NCBI GenBank assembly: GCA_005502775.1
Contig: SCNI01000032.1
Location: forward strand, 1-43,641
Length of the DNA: 43,641 nt
Direction of reading: 5' to 3'
DNA from: Microbacteriaceae bacterium 3FA27C10
GTDB taxonomy: Bacteria; Actinomycetota; Actinomycetes; Actinomycetales; Microbacteriaceae
The translations under genes and the position numbers were made by a program. A model generated the notes under the pieces. The model searched no databases. It saw nothing but the letters and a program-made list of their open reading frames with translations, and was not told the origin of the DNA. The first letter of the stretch is position 1. Each line of letters starts with the position of its first letter. Shown in pieces: positions 31,804-40,932 of the stretch.

Positions 31804-33062
31804 CCGACGGCTCGCCGCTCGAGCGGGATGGTGGCCCGGGTGCGCCAGCCGCCGTCGACGGTGGCGCCGGCGTCGAGGCTGCCGCCCAGCATGGCGGCCC
31901 GCTCGCGCATGCCGATCACCCCGAATCCCGTGTTCGCGGTGCGAGGCGGCGGTGGCGTCGAGCCCGGGCCGCCTTCCGGGGTCTGGGATCGCGGCGGCTT
32001 GTTCGCGATGTCGATCACGACGTCGCGCGGCCCTCGCTTCACCCGGATGGCCACCTGGGCGCCCGCGGCGTGCTTGCGGGCGTTCGTGAGGGACTCCTGG
32101 ATGATGCGGAAACAGGCCAGCGAGGTCGCGGGTGAGAGATCGTCGATGTCGCCGGAGACCCGGAGGTCGATCGCCGGATGCACCGCGCGCACCGAATCGA
32201 TCAGATCGGGCAGCCGGCTCAGGGTGGGTTCGGCGACGGTGCCCGCCTCGTCCTCCCGCCGCAGCACCCCCACCACCTCGCGCAGGTTCTGCAGGGTCAG
32301 TTCCCCTTCGCTGCTGATCGACTCGAGCAGCTCGGCGGTCGTCGCCGGGTCGGAGCTCTGCACCCGGATGGCGGCCTTCGCCTGCAGCAGGATGCCGGTG
32401 AGGTGGTGCGCGGCGACGTCGTGCAGCTCCCGGGCCATGCGGTTGCGCTCCTCCGAGACGGCGGCGGCGAGCTGGCTGTCCCGGGCCTGGCGGAGCGCCT
32501 CGGTGGTCTCACCGGCCAGTTCGGCCCGGCGGCGCTGAGAACCGTAGAGCAGGCCGGCGAGCACCGGCGTGATGTAGGTGGGGAGCACCCGGATGAGCGT
32601 GGCGAGCACCGCGACCGGCGACAGCATCCCGATGCTGAGCGAGGCCAGCGCGAGGTGGATGCTCAGATCGAGCAGCACCGAGGCGGCCAGGATGCTCGCC
32701 CAGACCCGCACTCCGGTGAGAGCCGTCAGGTTGAAGACCGCGAACAGGAAGGTGGGCGTGACCGTGAGATTGCGGTCGATGCTGATCGTGATCGCCAGGA
32801 GGAAGCAGAGGTACACCAGGCCGAAGGTCAGCACCGGGCGCCGCGAACGCCAGAGCACCGGTACCGCCTGCAGCGCGAACACGGCGACGGAGCCCCAGAC
32901 GCTCAGGGCTGTGACCGGCGGGCCTCCGTTGGGAACGAAGAAGCTCGTGGCGGCGGCGATGGTGATGAGGAAGTAGGCGATCGAGGCCCCGCCGAGGAGG
33001 AGGGCCCAGGCCCAGTCGGGGAGGGGGAGCCGCTGAACGCGCTTCACGGCATCCGTGGCCAC
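31800..33062 (-). CDS. NarX/DesK-type sensor histidine kinase
   Basis: This 420-residue protein starts at GTG 33062, preceded by GGAGGAACC. There are about six membrane helices in the first 175 residues with almost no extracellular loops, then a HisKA_3 dimerisation domain with His214 in MARELHDVAAHHLTGILLQ and a HATPase with GFGVIGMRERAAMLGG. The membrane-embedded sensor suggests detection of a lipid-phase or membrane stress signal. It is the partner of the downstream NarL-type regulator. A long Pro-rich insert (SQTPEGGPGSTPPPP) sits in the ATPase domain. Confidence 0.92.
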   Translation of the reverse strand: MATDAVKRVQRLPLPDWAWALLLGGASIAYFLITIAAATSFFVPNGGPPVTALSVWGSVAVFALQAVPVLWRSRRPVLTFGLVYLCFLLAITISIDRNLTVTPTFLFAVFNLTALTGVRVWASILAASVLLDLSIHLALASLSIGMLSPVAVLATLIRVLPTYITPVLAGLLYGSQRRRAELAGETTEALRQARDSQLAAAVSEERNRMARELHDVAAHHLTGILLQAKAAIRVQSSDPATTAELLESISSEGELTLQNLREVVGVLRREDEAGTVAEPTLSRLPDLIDSVRAVHPAIDLRVSGDIDDLSPATSLACFRIIQESLTNARKHAAGAQVAIRVKRGPRDVVIDIANKPPRSQTPEGGPGSTPPPPRTANTGFGVIGMRERAAMLGGSLDAGATVDGGWRTRATIPLERRAVG

Positions 33063-33274
33063 GGTTCCTCCTGCAGTCGAATGCGTCAGCCGCGAGTGCG
33101 GGGGCTGGAGGCTCCGCGGCCCGGTGGAGCGGGTCACCCGGGCACCCACCCCCGATCGTGCGCCTCTCAGAGTAGCCATTCCCCGCCTCCTGTGTGTGAA
33201 CGAACGATCAAGACTCCCGGATGAGCGGACTCGCCGGTAGGGCCGTCGGTGCCGATCGTTCACCTCCTGTTTGT

Positions 33275-33312
33275 CCCGAACGGCCTAGCCCGAATGGCAT
33301 AGCCTGTTCGGG
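33275..33312. promoter_or_regulatory. Repeated CCCGAA elements upstream of the TetR gene
   Basis: CCCGAACGG (33275-33283) and CCCGAATGG (33289-33297) are direct repeats 14 bp apart. The second CCCGAA forms a dyad with TTCGGG (33307-33312) across a 12-bp spacer, ending 13 bp before the TetR start. It is a plausible autoregulatory operator. Confidence 0.4.
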
Positions 33313-33325
33313 TGGAGCAGAGGCG

Positions 33326-33910
33326 ATGATCCGGCGCGAACAGGCTGAGCGCAGCCGCGATCTGCTGCTCGACGCGGCGGCCGAGGAGTTCTGGCTGCAC
33401 GGCCTCGAAGGGGCGCGCATCCAGGACGTGCTGGACCGCACGCAGATGACCAAGGGCGGTCTGTACCACCACTTCATCAACAAGCTGCAGATGGCCGAGG
33501 CTCTCGCCGCCCAGGAGGCCGAACGCTGGCCGGAGCTGATCGCCGAGATCGAGGAGTCGGATGCGCGGGGTCTCGCCGCCCTCGAGCGTTTCGCCGTGGT
33601 CGTGGCCGGCCGGCTCGACGACGAGGTGCGGGCGCGCGCCGTGCTGCGGATCGCCGAGGAGCTCGACCCGCCCGCGACCGGCGCCGTCGCGCTCTGGGAC
33701 GACTTCGTGATCCGGGCCCTGCAGCAGGCGATCGCCGATGGCGAGGTGTCGGATGCGATCGCGATCCGCGAGGTGGCGCAGACCGTGGTCGAGTGCGTCT
33801 ACGGCGTGAGCGCGAGCCCGGCCGCGATCCGGGGCGGACTCTCCGCCGTCGAGCGCCTGACCCGGCTCTGGGCGGTGCTCGGCCCGGGCTTGAGGGCGAC
33901 GGCGCGCTGA
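33326..33910 (+). CDS. TetR family transcriptional regulator
   Basis: This 194-residue protein opens MIRREQAERSRDLLLDAAAEEF, with the HTH IQDVLDRTQMTKGGLYHHFINK (about 32-53). The motif TKGGLYHHF and the general layout resemble the gamma-butyrolactone-receptor-like branch of TetR, but that assignment is weak. It is divergent from the lanthipeptide kinase gene with a 263-bp shared region, so it could regulate that locus as well as itself. The start at 33326 is chosen by alignment of the HTH; the open frame extends further upstream without family similarity. Confidence 0.88.
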   Translation: MIRREQAERSRDLLLDAAAEEFWLHGLEGARIQDVLDRTQMTKGGLYHHFINKLQMAEALAAQEAERWPELIAEIEESDARGLAALERFAVVVAGRLDDEVRARAVLRIAEELDPPATGAVALWDDFVIRALQQAIADGEVSDAIAIREVAQTVVECVYGVSASPAAIRGGLSAVERLTRLWAVLGPGLRATAR

Positions 33911-34245
33911 ATTCGCGGAATCATCCGCCCGGCTGAGCGGGGCGGGGCTGTGGTGCGCCGTTTCGCGGAAGTGTGCGGGGCGCTCCATCCGGGCTCCATC
34001 CTGCGTTCACCGAGTGTTCATCCGGCAGGGCGGGAAGAGGCGTCTCCTGCGCCGCTTTAACCGACGTTATGGTTTGCGAAGGCGTTCGAGTGTGGTGCAG
34101 GATGAGCGTGCCGAAGCCGGGGGTGCGGGTTCTGGGCCTGAAAAGGCGCAGCACTTGGCTGCCTGGAGGAAGCAAGTTCTATTCGCAACAGACCGACTAG
34201 CAGGTCTGTTCGTGCAGCCGAGACGTCGAGGGGGAATCCAGGGGC
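33911..34245 (+). promoter_or_regulatory. 335-bp intergenic leader of the pst-like operon
   Basis: There is no credible gene here. The stretch holds the PHO-box-like repeats at 33982-34025 and a hairpin with 7-bp arms ACAGACC (34188-34194) and GGTCTGT (34203-34209). The latter lies about 40 bases before the pstC start and could affect the leader mRNA. AT-richer sequence around 34060-34075 may carry the promoter. Confidence 0.5.
33982..34025 (+). promoter_or_regulatory. PHO box: four 11-bp direct repeats upstream of pstC
   Basis: Four consecutive 11-mers are visible: gctccatccgg, gctccatcctg, cgttcaccgag and tgttcatccgg. The last two contain GTTCACC and GTTCATC exactly 11 bp apart, matching the direct-repeat unit bound by PhoP in Streptomyces and relatives. 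The first two are weaker copies in the same register, giving an extended site. It predicts activation of the downstream genes at low phosphate. Confidence 0.75.
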
Positions 34246-35295
34246 ATGTCAGACTCGCCTACCGGCAGAACCGCCGTCCTCGTCGACGAACGGTCCCCCT
34301 CCGACGGGGACCAGGGCCGCCGCGTGGACGTGCCGCGCACGCTCACCACCGTTCGGGGCGCGTCGGACACGGTGTTCCGGGTCACCGCCCACGGGGGCGG
34401 GATCGTGGTGCTCGCGATCATGACCCTGGTGGGCCTGTTCCTCGCGATCCGCGGAGCCGAGGCGATCGGGGCGGCGGGCCCGTCGTTCCTCACCGAGCAG
34501 GCGTGGGAGCCCAACTCCGGCCGTTTCGGGATCGCGGCCGTGCTGTTCGGCACGGTCACGATCGCGCTGGTGGCGATCACGGTGGCCCTGCCGCTCGCGG
34601 TCGGAACCGCGACCTACATCTCGGAGTACGCGCCCATCGGCTTGAAGCGACTGCTGATCGGCATCGTCGACCTGATGGCCGCCATCCCCTCGGTGGTCTA
34701 CGGCCTCTGGGGGATGTTCTGGCTCGAAGGATCGATCCTGCCCGTGGCGCAGTGGATCTCGACCTACTTCGGCTGGATCCCGATCTTCGCCGTGCCGAAC
34801 TTCGACCCGAACGATCCGCTGGCCACTCCGACGGTGTTCACGGCGAGCGCGTTCCTCGCCGGCCTCGTCGTGGCGATGATGGTGGCGCCGATCGCCTCGA
34901 GCATCATGCGCGAGGTGTTCGCCCAGGCGCCGGTGGGGGAGCGTGAGGGCGCCCTGGCGCTCGGCTCGACCAAGTGGGGCATGATCCGTTCGGTCGTGTA
35001 CCCGTTCGGCCTCGGCGGGATGATCGGCGGAACCATGCTCGGGCTGGGCCGGGCGCTGGGGGAGACCATCGCCGTCTACCTGGTGATCTCGCCGGTGTTC
35101 GTCATCCAGCCGCACCTCCTCGGCACCGGCACGAACTCCATCTCCTCGCTCATCGCCCTGCGCTACGGCGAAGCGAGCCCCTTCGAGCTCTCGGCCCTGA
35201 TGGCCGCCGGGCTCGTGCTCTTCCTCATGACCATGCTCGTGAACTTCGGAGCGGGGATCATCATCTCCCGCTCCCGTTCCGGCGCCTCGAGCTGA
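34246..35295 (+). CDS. pstC: Phosphate ABC transporter permease PstC
   Basis: This 349-residue protein has a cytoplasmic N-tail of about 45 residues and six membrane helices. The ABC permease EAA loop is EGALALGSTKWGMIRSVVYPFGLGG (about 234-258), followed by GLGRALGETIAVYLV, and the helix 3 region is DLMAAIPSVVYGLWG. With PstA it forms the channel of the high-affinity phosphate importer. GAGGGGGAAT lies upstream of the ATG. A PHO-box-like repeat lies 220 bp upstream. Twelve bases separate it from pstA. Confidence 0.93.
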   Translation: MSDSPTGRTAVLVDERSPSDGDQGRRVDVPRTLTTVRGASDTVFRVTAHGGGIVVLAIMTLVGLFLAIRGAEAIGAAGPSFLTEQAWEPNSGRFGIAAVLFGTVTIALVAITVALPLAVGTATYISEYAPIGLKRLLIGIVDLMAAIPSVVYGLWGMFWLEGSILPVAQWISTYFGWIPIFAVPNFDPNDPLATPTVFTASAFLAGLVVAMMVAPIASSIMREVFAQAPVGEREGALALGSTKWGMIRSVVYPFGLGGMIGGTMLGLGRALGETIAVYLVISPVFVIQPHLLGTGTNSISSLIALRYGEASPFELSALMAAGLVLFLMTMLVNFGAGIIISRSRSGASS

Positions 35296-35306
35296 GACGA
35301 CAGACG

Positions 35307-36590
35307 ATGACGACCACCCAGACCCGCCCGCCGGAGCGCGCTCCGAGCGCGCACCGGCGCACGACCCTCCCGCGTCGCGAGCGCGGCGGCGCCCACAACA
35401 CGCGCCCGGAGGCGCGGCGCAACCTCGCCCGCATCCAGCGCACCGACGTGCTCCGCATCCTCGGCGCGGCCGCCGCCGGCATCGCGACCACCACGTGGCT
35501 GTTCACCCAGGTGGCGCCGTTCCAGGGCGCGCTGCCGTTCGTGCTGATCGCCTACCTGCTGTTCCTCGTGTTCTTCGTGGTGCTGATCAGCTTCGACGAC
35601 AACCTCGTGACCATCGCCGACCGGGTGGTGGCGGTCGTCATCCACTCGCTGGCGGTCGTGCTGCTGCTCGCGCTCGCCGTGGTGGTCGTCTTCACGCTCT
35701 CCCGCGGCTCGGAGGCGTTCCTCAATCCGAACTTCTGGGTGCAGGACCTCTCGCTGGCCGGCCCCCTCGACCCCCTGAACGTGGGCGGGATGCTGCACGC
35801 GGCGGTCGGAACGCTCATCATGATCTCGTTCGCGCTGGCCATCGCCATCCCGCTCGGGCTGCTCTGCGCGGTGTTCCTGGCCGAGTTCCCGAGCCCGTTC
35901 AGCCGCATCGTGCGCACGGTGGTGGAGGCGATGACAGCACTGCCCTCGATCGTCTGCGGGCTCTTCATCTACGCCACCTACGTGCTGATGTTCGGGCTCG
36001 ACAAATCGGGCTTCGCGGCGTCGCTGGCCATCACCATCATGATCCTGCCCATCATCATCCGCAGCGCCGATGTGGTGCTGCGGCTCGTGCCCGGCACCCT
36101 CAAGGAGGCCTCGCTGGCGCTCGGCACCAGTCAGTGGCGCACCATCTGGCACGTCGTGCTGCCGACGAGCAAGTCGGGGCTGATGACCGCGATCATCCTG
36201 GGCACGGCGCGCGGCATCGGGGAGACCTCGCCGGTGCTGCTGACGGCGGGGTACACCACCTACTTCAACTTCAACCCCTTCTCCGGGCCGATGGTCTCGT
36301 TGCCGTTCGCCACCTTCACGCTCGTGAAGTCTCCGGAGGCCACGCAGATCGCGCGGGGCTTCGGTGCGGCCGCGGTGCTCATGGTGCTCGTGTTCGTGCT
36401 CTTCCTGGTGGCGCGCATCATCGGCGGTCGCGGCGCGGGGCTGCTGTCGCCGCGCGGGCTCGCCCGGGCGACGGCGGCGTCGAAACGGGATGCGGCGCGC
36501 ATCGCCGGGCGCAGCGCGCCGGGCGCGGGCCTCCCGGTCGGGCGCGTCGAACCGCCGGCTGCCGCTGCGGATCATGGAGGGGCGCGATGA
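35307..36590 (+). CDS. pstA: Phosphate ABC transporter permease PstA, N-terminally extended
   Basis: This 427-residue protein is longer than typical PstA (about 290-300). The first 40 residues are basic and disordered. Two extra hydrophobic segments (ILGAAAAGIATTTWLF and ALPFVLIAYLLFLVFFVVLI) precede the core six-helix permease, as in other actinobacterial PstA proteins. The core has EAMTALPSIVCGLF and the EAA loop EASLALGTSQWRTIWHVVLP. It ends in a 45-residue Ala/Arg tail. The stop overlaps the next gene by 4 bases (ATGA). Confidence 0.92.
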   Translation: MTTTQTRPPERAPSAHRRTTLPRRERGGAHNTRPEARRNLARIQRTDVLRILGAAAAGIATTTWLFTQVAPFQGALPFVLIAYLLFLVFFVVLISFDDNLVTIADRVVAVVIHSLAVVLLLALAVVVVFTLSRGSEAFLNPNFWVQDLSLAGPLDPLNVGGMLHAAVGTLIMISFALAIAIPLGLLCAVFLAEFPSPFSRIVRTVVEAMTALPSIVCGLFIYATYVLMFGLDKSGFAASLAITIMILPIIIRSADVVLRLVPGTLKEASLALGTSQWRTIWHVVLPTSKSGLMTAIILGTARGIGETSPVLLTAGYTTYFNFNPFSGPMVSLPFATFTLVKSPEATQIARGFGAAAVLMVLVFVLFLVARIIGGRGAGLLSPRGLARATAASKRDAARIAGRSAPGAGLPVGRVEPPAAAADHGGAR

Positions 36591-38242
36591 GTGCGCGATG
36601 GACCAGAACGCGCGCGCTGCTGGCGCTGCTCGGGGTCGCGTTGATGATGACCGGCGGTGGAACGGTCGTCACCGCGTCGCGGGCCGATGCCGCGGGAACC
36701 CTCCACGTGCAGATCACCGGCAGCGGGTCGACCTGGTCGGCCAATGCGCTTCAGCAGTGGATCCGCAACGTGTGGTCCAACTACCAATGGAAGATCACCT
36801 ACAGCGAGTCGGGCTCGACCCAGGGGCGCAACGACTTCAAGAACGGAACGGCGGATTTCGGCGTCTCGGAGATCCCCTACGGAATCGCGAACAGCAACGA
36901 GGCCGATGCGCCATCGAACCGCGCCTTCGTCTACATGCCCATCGTGGCGGGCGGAACCGCGTTCATGTACAACCTCCAGATCGGAGGAAAGAGGGTCACG
37001 AACCTGCGTCTGTCCGGCGACACCGTGGGCAAGATCTTCACGGGAGTCATCACCCGCTGGGACGACCCGCAGGTGATCGCCGACAATCCGTCGCTCGCCC
37101 TGCCGGCGATTCCGATCGTTCCCGTCGTGCGATCGGACGGCTCGGGCGCGACCGCGCAATTCAGCATCTGGATGAGGCAGGAGCATCCAGATCTCTGGGA
37201 CGCGTACTGCCCCAAGGTCGGCCGGGTGTTCGTCAACGATCACTGCGGAGTGACGTCGAACTACCCGGTCGTGCCGGGAACGGGATTCGTCTCGCGTGCG
37301 GGGTCGAATGGCGTGGCCGGCTATGTGGCACAGCCCCAGGCAGTCGGAGCCATCACCTTCGTCGAATACTCGTACGCGACGAACTCGGGTTTCCCCGTGG
37401 CCAAGCTGCTCAACAAGTCGGGTTACTACACGGAGCCGACAGCGAGCAACGTGGCGGTTGCGCTTCTCAGCGCACACATCAATGAAGACACGACGTCGCA
37501 GAACTACCTCACTCAGGACCTCAGCGATGTCTACACCTCTGGCGACCCGCGTACCTACCCGCTGTCGTCGTACTCGTACATCATTCTCCCCACGGCACTC
37601 GAGAACAATTTCACCGAGAACAAGGGTTTGACCCTTGCCGATTTCGGGGCGTACTTCTTGTGCGAAGGCCAGCAGCAGGCGGAGAGCTTGGGATACTCGC
37701 CTCTGCCCATCAACCTGGTGCAGGCCGGGCAGGATCAGATCCGCAAGATCCCCGGTGGAGACCCGGCCATCAAGGGCATCTCCGACTGCAACAACCCCAC
37801 GTTCACCCCGGACGGTTCGAACAAGCTCGCGAACGAGGCGCCGCCCCCCAGCGAATGCGACAAGCAGGGCGCCACGCAGTGCTCGGTCGGTACCGGTGGC
37901 GCCAAAGACACCCCCACCGAGACGAGCGGTGCGCCGGCAGGCTCGAATCCCCAATCCGGAGGCACTCAGAACGCGGCGGGGGGTCCTGCCGCAGCGGAGT
38001 CCGGAGCCGGCGGAACATCTCGTGCGGGTGACGGGGCTGTGCTCAGCCAGAACGCCGCTCCGGTGGTCGTGAACGCCGTGCCGCAATCCCTTCCGACCAC
38101 GGCGATCCCGGTGCTGCCTGCCCTCGCCATCGTGCTGGCCGGCCTCGCCGTCATCATGGTCGCCGCACTGCCTCCGATCCTCGGCCGCCGTCGACGGCGG
38201 CGAGTGCTGCCCGACCCCGTGCGAGGGCCACCGATCCGATGA
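36587..38242 (+). CDS. PstS-like phosphate-binding protein with C-terminal membrane anchor
   Basis: This is a 551-residue protein. After a signal peptide (about 1-35, ending ADAA) comes a type II periplasmic-binding domain (about 38-395) with ITGSGSTWSANALQQW, YSESGSTQGRNDF, DFGVSEIPY, LRLSGDTVGKIFTG and VVRSDGSGATAQF. These match phosphate-contact segments of PstS, except that the usual Asp of DFGASDAP is Glu. A Gly/Ala/Pro/Ser-rich linker follows, then a helix (TAIPVLPALAIVLAGLAVIMVAALPPIL) and a run of Arg, a stop-transfer anchor. Ordinary PstS is a lipoprotein of about 370 residues, so this is an alternative anchored form. It occupies the place where pstB would be expected. Confidence 0.85.
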   Translation: MSARWTRTRALLALLGVALMMTGGGTVVTASRADAAGTLHVQITGSGSTWSANALQQWIRNVWSNYQWKITYSESGSTQGRNDFKNGTADFGVSEIPYGIANSNEADAPSNRAFVYMPIVAGGTAFMYNLQIGGKRVTNLRLSGDTVGKIFTGVITRWDDPQVIADNPSLALPAIPIVPVVRSDGSGATAQFSIWMRQEHPDLWDAYCPKVGRVFVNDHCGVTSNYPVVPGTGFVSRAGSNGVAGYVAQPQAVGAITFVEYSYATNSGFPVAKLLNKSGYYTEPTASNVAVALLSAHINEDTTSQNYLTQDLSDVYTSGDPRTYPLSSYSYIILPTALENNFTENKGLTLADFGAYFLCEGQQQAESLGYSPLPINLVQAGQDQIRKIPGGDPAIKGISDCNNPTFTPDGSNKLANEAPPPSECDKQGATQCSVGTGGAKDTPTETSGAPAGSNPQSGGTQNAAGGPAAAESGAGGTSRAGDGAVLSQNAAPVVVNAVPQSLPTTAIPVLPALAIVLAGLAVIMVAALPPILGRRRRRRVLPDPVRGPPIR

Positions 38243-40932
38243 AAGGCAATCCCGTCTCCATGCGAACACCCACCCGCCGTCGACTCGCGCTGCTCGCCGC
38301 GAGCTGCTTCTCGGTGCTTCTCGTCGCGCTCGCCACGGCTCCGGCACAGGCTCTGACCTCGCCCGCGGCGCCTGACTCCGGCTCGTCGGTCACCGTGCGC
38401 TGGACCGGAGACCAGGGCAGCGCTGCCCCGTATCAACCGGCGCGCGATCCGCAGAGCGTTCACTACGGCGATTTCAAGGATCTCTCCGTCTCCGTCTCGA
38501 AGACGACAGGCCTGACCGACGAGGTGGTGTCGGTGCATGTCGGAGGTCTGCCGGGGCCCACCAAGAGGATGGCCGATCTGATCGGCAACCCGGTCGAGTA
38601 CGGTCAGAATTTCGTGCAGGCCATGCAGTGCTGGGGCGATCCGTCTGCGAGCGACTTCTACAAGAACTGCGAGTGGGGTGGAAACACTCTCGCCCCCTCG
38701 TCGTTCGCGCCGAGCACCGCGTACAACAACGTCGTCGGCCGGGTGCAGAACCGCTCGAACACGGATGACGACTCCGTGCCGTTCCGAGACGTGACCGGCG
38801 CCGAATACTCCTCGAAACTGAAGCTGGTCAACGGGCAGTATCAGCTCGCCTACTCCGACCTCTTCGGGCCGTTCACGACCAACGAGACCTTCGCCCTGTC
38901 GGATTCGAACGGCTCCTCGGACTTCAACTTCGCGCTGCAGAGTGCGGCCGGAGCTCCGTATCTGGGGTGCGGCAACCCGGACATCCCCAGCGCGTCCCGC
39001 TGCTGGCTCGTGGTCGTGCCCCGCGGCGAGCACACCACGAACTACACCGGCACCTGCGACGCCGCGATGCAGGATGCCCCGAACCCGGACATCCAAGTGG
39101 GCTCGCCTGTTGATCCGAAGTGCGACTACTGGGGCAACCGCGTGGTGATCCCGATGGATTTCCGGCCCACCAGCACCGCATGTGCGTCGGGGTCCACCGA
39201 GGCCCGAACGGTGGGTTCGGAACTGGTGCAGGCCGCATTCGCCTCCTGGCAGCCGGAGCTCTGCCGCTCCACAGGGTCGGCCTACAACTTCGTGTCGGTC
39301 TCGGATCTCCTCGCCCGTGAGCAGCTCCTTCGCGGAACGGCAGGACTGGCGTTCATCAACAAGCCGCTCACGGTGTCGACGCTGGCGACGGATGCGGACA
39401 AGCAGACGCTCGCGTCGACTCAGGTGGTGTACGCGCCGGTTGCGGTCTCGGCGATCACTGTCGCATTTCGAGCCGTGTCGAACCGCGTTCCGCAGACCGA
39501 GCTCAAGCTCACACCGCGCCTGCTGGCCAAACTGGTGACGCAGTCCTATTCGTACTCCGCCGGTGGCTGGGAGTACGCCGCCGACAACCTGGGCCTGGGT
39601 AACTGGTCCAGCTTCTCGCTCAACGTCAGCGCCTTGACGGGAGACCCGGAATTCATCCAACTCAACCCGGGAGAGTTCAAATTCCAAGGCGGCAACCTGA
39701 TAGTGACCGGTCCGAACGGCTCCGACGCGACCGCCCAGTTCTGGAAGTACCTTCAGGCCGACGATGATGCTCGGGAGTTTCTCTCCGGTGAACCGGACCC
39801 CTGGGGCATGAGGATCAACCCCTACTATCTTCCGGCCGGGCATCCGGACGCCCGAATGCCGGAGTGGGAAGACACGCCGAGCGGAGGATCCGGGTCGTCT
39901 TCCGGCATGACCCTGCAGCCCAAGCGCGACGCCGCGGGAAACGTCATCTATCGATCCGTCGGATTGAAGAAGGCAGACGGCAGTCCGCTGTGTCTTTGCG
40001 ACACCACGCAGGACACCTTCCTCCTCTCGGACGAGACGATGATGCCGCGAACGATCTATGCGAACAGCGCGGGGCAGACGCGCTACGACTCCCTCTCGGC
40101 GTGGCCTTACGCCCCGTCGCTCAACGCGACCGCCAGTCGACTGTTCAACAACGACACCGGGCGCAAGACATCGTGGGATCCGTCCGCACAGAACTCCGCC
40201 GGGGAATACGGCGCCTATGTGAGCAATGGGAAGAGCAATCCCTACGACGTCTTCCTCAACGGGATCACCGACACTCCGTCGGCGATCGCGTACAAGCTGC
40301 CCACCGCCTCGCTGCAGTTGCCGAACAAGCCCGGCGTCTTCGCTTCGGCAGACGACTCCGGCATGGGCGCTGCGCTCGGCAGCCAGGTGGCGACCGATGT
40401 CGCCGGGGTCAGCTCGACGGATCCCGCCGCGTTGCCCGACGATGCGTATCCCTTGACCGCGGTGACGTATGCCGCGGTGAACCTGACGACGTCGAACCAG
40501 CAGTCCCGCGAGGCCTACGCCAACCTCCTGGAGTACGCCGCCGGCAGCGGTCAGGTCCGCGGATCGGCGCCGGGGGAACTCCCCGCGGGGTACTTCCCCC
40601 TGACCGCAGAGCAGCAGGGTCAGGCCGCCGCCGCTGCTGCGGAGATCCGGAGCTTCGTGCCGCCGACCACGGCGCCGACCCCGAGTCCTTCGCCGGCCAG
40701 TGCCCCCGCCCCCGTCTCGGCGCCGCCCGTCGCAGGGGTGAACAGCGTTCCCCCGGTCGTCGCGGCGGTCGTGCCCACCGGCGTTCCCTCGGTCGCAACC
40801 AATGCGTCGGCGACCCTGACGTCGACCGAATCCGTGAGTGCGCCCGTCGGCGGAGCGATCGGCGGGGCCCTCGTGCTCGGTCTCGGTGGCGCGGTGGCCG
40901 CGCCCTTTCTCCTTCGCAGGAGGTCGCTCTGA
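38239..40932 (+). CDS. Large anchored surface protein with a PstS-like domain
   Basis: This 897-residue protein starts in an ATGA overlap with the previous gene; ATG 38260 (MRTPTRRR) is an alternative. A signal peptide ends near AQA. About 270 residues of beta-rich sequence with Cys pairs (QAMQCWGDPS, YKNCEWGG) follow. The next part, about 340-560, follows the pattern of PstS: GTAGLAFINKPLT, VVYAPVAVSAITVAFRA, LKLTPRLLAKLVTQSY and IVTGPNGSDATAQFW. The tail is a Pro/Ser/Ala/Val linker and a terminal helix plus RRRSL (GGALVLGLGGAVAAPFLL). I do not know a characterised homologue. It is probably displayed on the cell surface and linked functionally to pstCA. Confidence 0.8.
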   Translation: MKGNPVSMRTPTRRRLALLAASCFSVLLVALATAPAQALTSPAAPDSGSSVTVRWTGDQGSAAPYQPARDPQSVHYGDFKDLSVSVSKTTGLTDEVVSVHVGGLPGPTKRMADLIGNPVEYGQNFVQAMQCWGDPSASDFYKNCEWGGNTLAPSSFAPSTAYNNVVGRVQNRSNTDDDSVPFRDVTGAEYSSKLKLVNGQYQLAYSDLFGPFTTNETFALSDSNGSSDFNFALQSAAGAPYLGCGNPDIPSASRCWLVVVPRGEHTTNYTGTCDAAMQDAPNPDIQVGSPVDPKCDYWGNRVVIPMDFRPTSTACASGSTEARTVGSELVQAAFASWQPELCRSTGSAYNFVSVSDLLAREQLLRGTAGLAFINKPLTVSTLATDADKQTLASTQVVYAPVAVSAITVAFRAVSNRVPQTELKLTPRLLAKLVTQSYSYSAGGWEYAADNLGLGNWSSFSLNVSALTGDPEFIQLNPGEFKFQGGNLIVTGPNGSDATAQFWKYLQADDDAREFLSGEPDPWGMRINPYYLPAGHPDARMPEWEDTPSGGSGSSSGMTLQPKRDAAGNVIYRSVGLKKADGSPLCLCDTTQDTFLLSDETMMPRTIYANSAGQTRYDSLSAWPYAPSLNATASRLFNNDTGRKTSWDPSAQNSAGEYGAYVSNGKSNPYDVFLNGITDTPSAIAYKLPTASLQLPNKPGVFASADDSGMGAALGSQVATDVAGVSSTDPAALPDDAYPLTAVTYAAVNLTTSNQQSREAYANLLEYAAGSGQVRGSAPGELPAGYFPLTAEQQGQAAAAAAEIRSFVPPTTAPTPSPSPASAPAPVSAPPVAGVNSVPPVVAAVVPTGVPSVATNASATLTSTESVSAPVGGAIGGALVLGLGGAVAAPFLLRRRSL

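Noticed and set aside
33062-33263. Longer N-terminus of the NarX-like kinase from the GTG at 33263
   Set aside because: The extra 67 residues are basic low-complexity sequence. The AGGAGG there abuts the GTG with no spacing, whereas the GTG at 33062 has a well-placed GGAGG and begins just before the first membrane helix.
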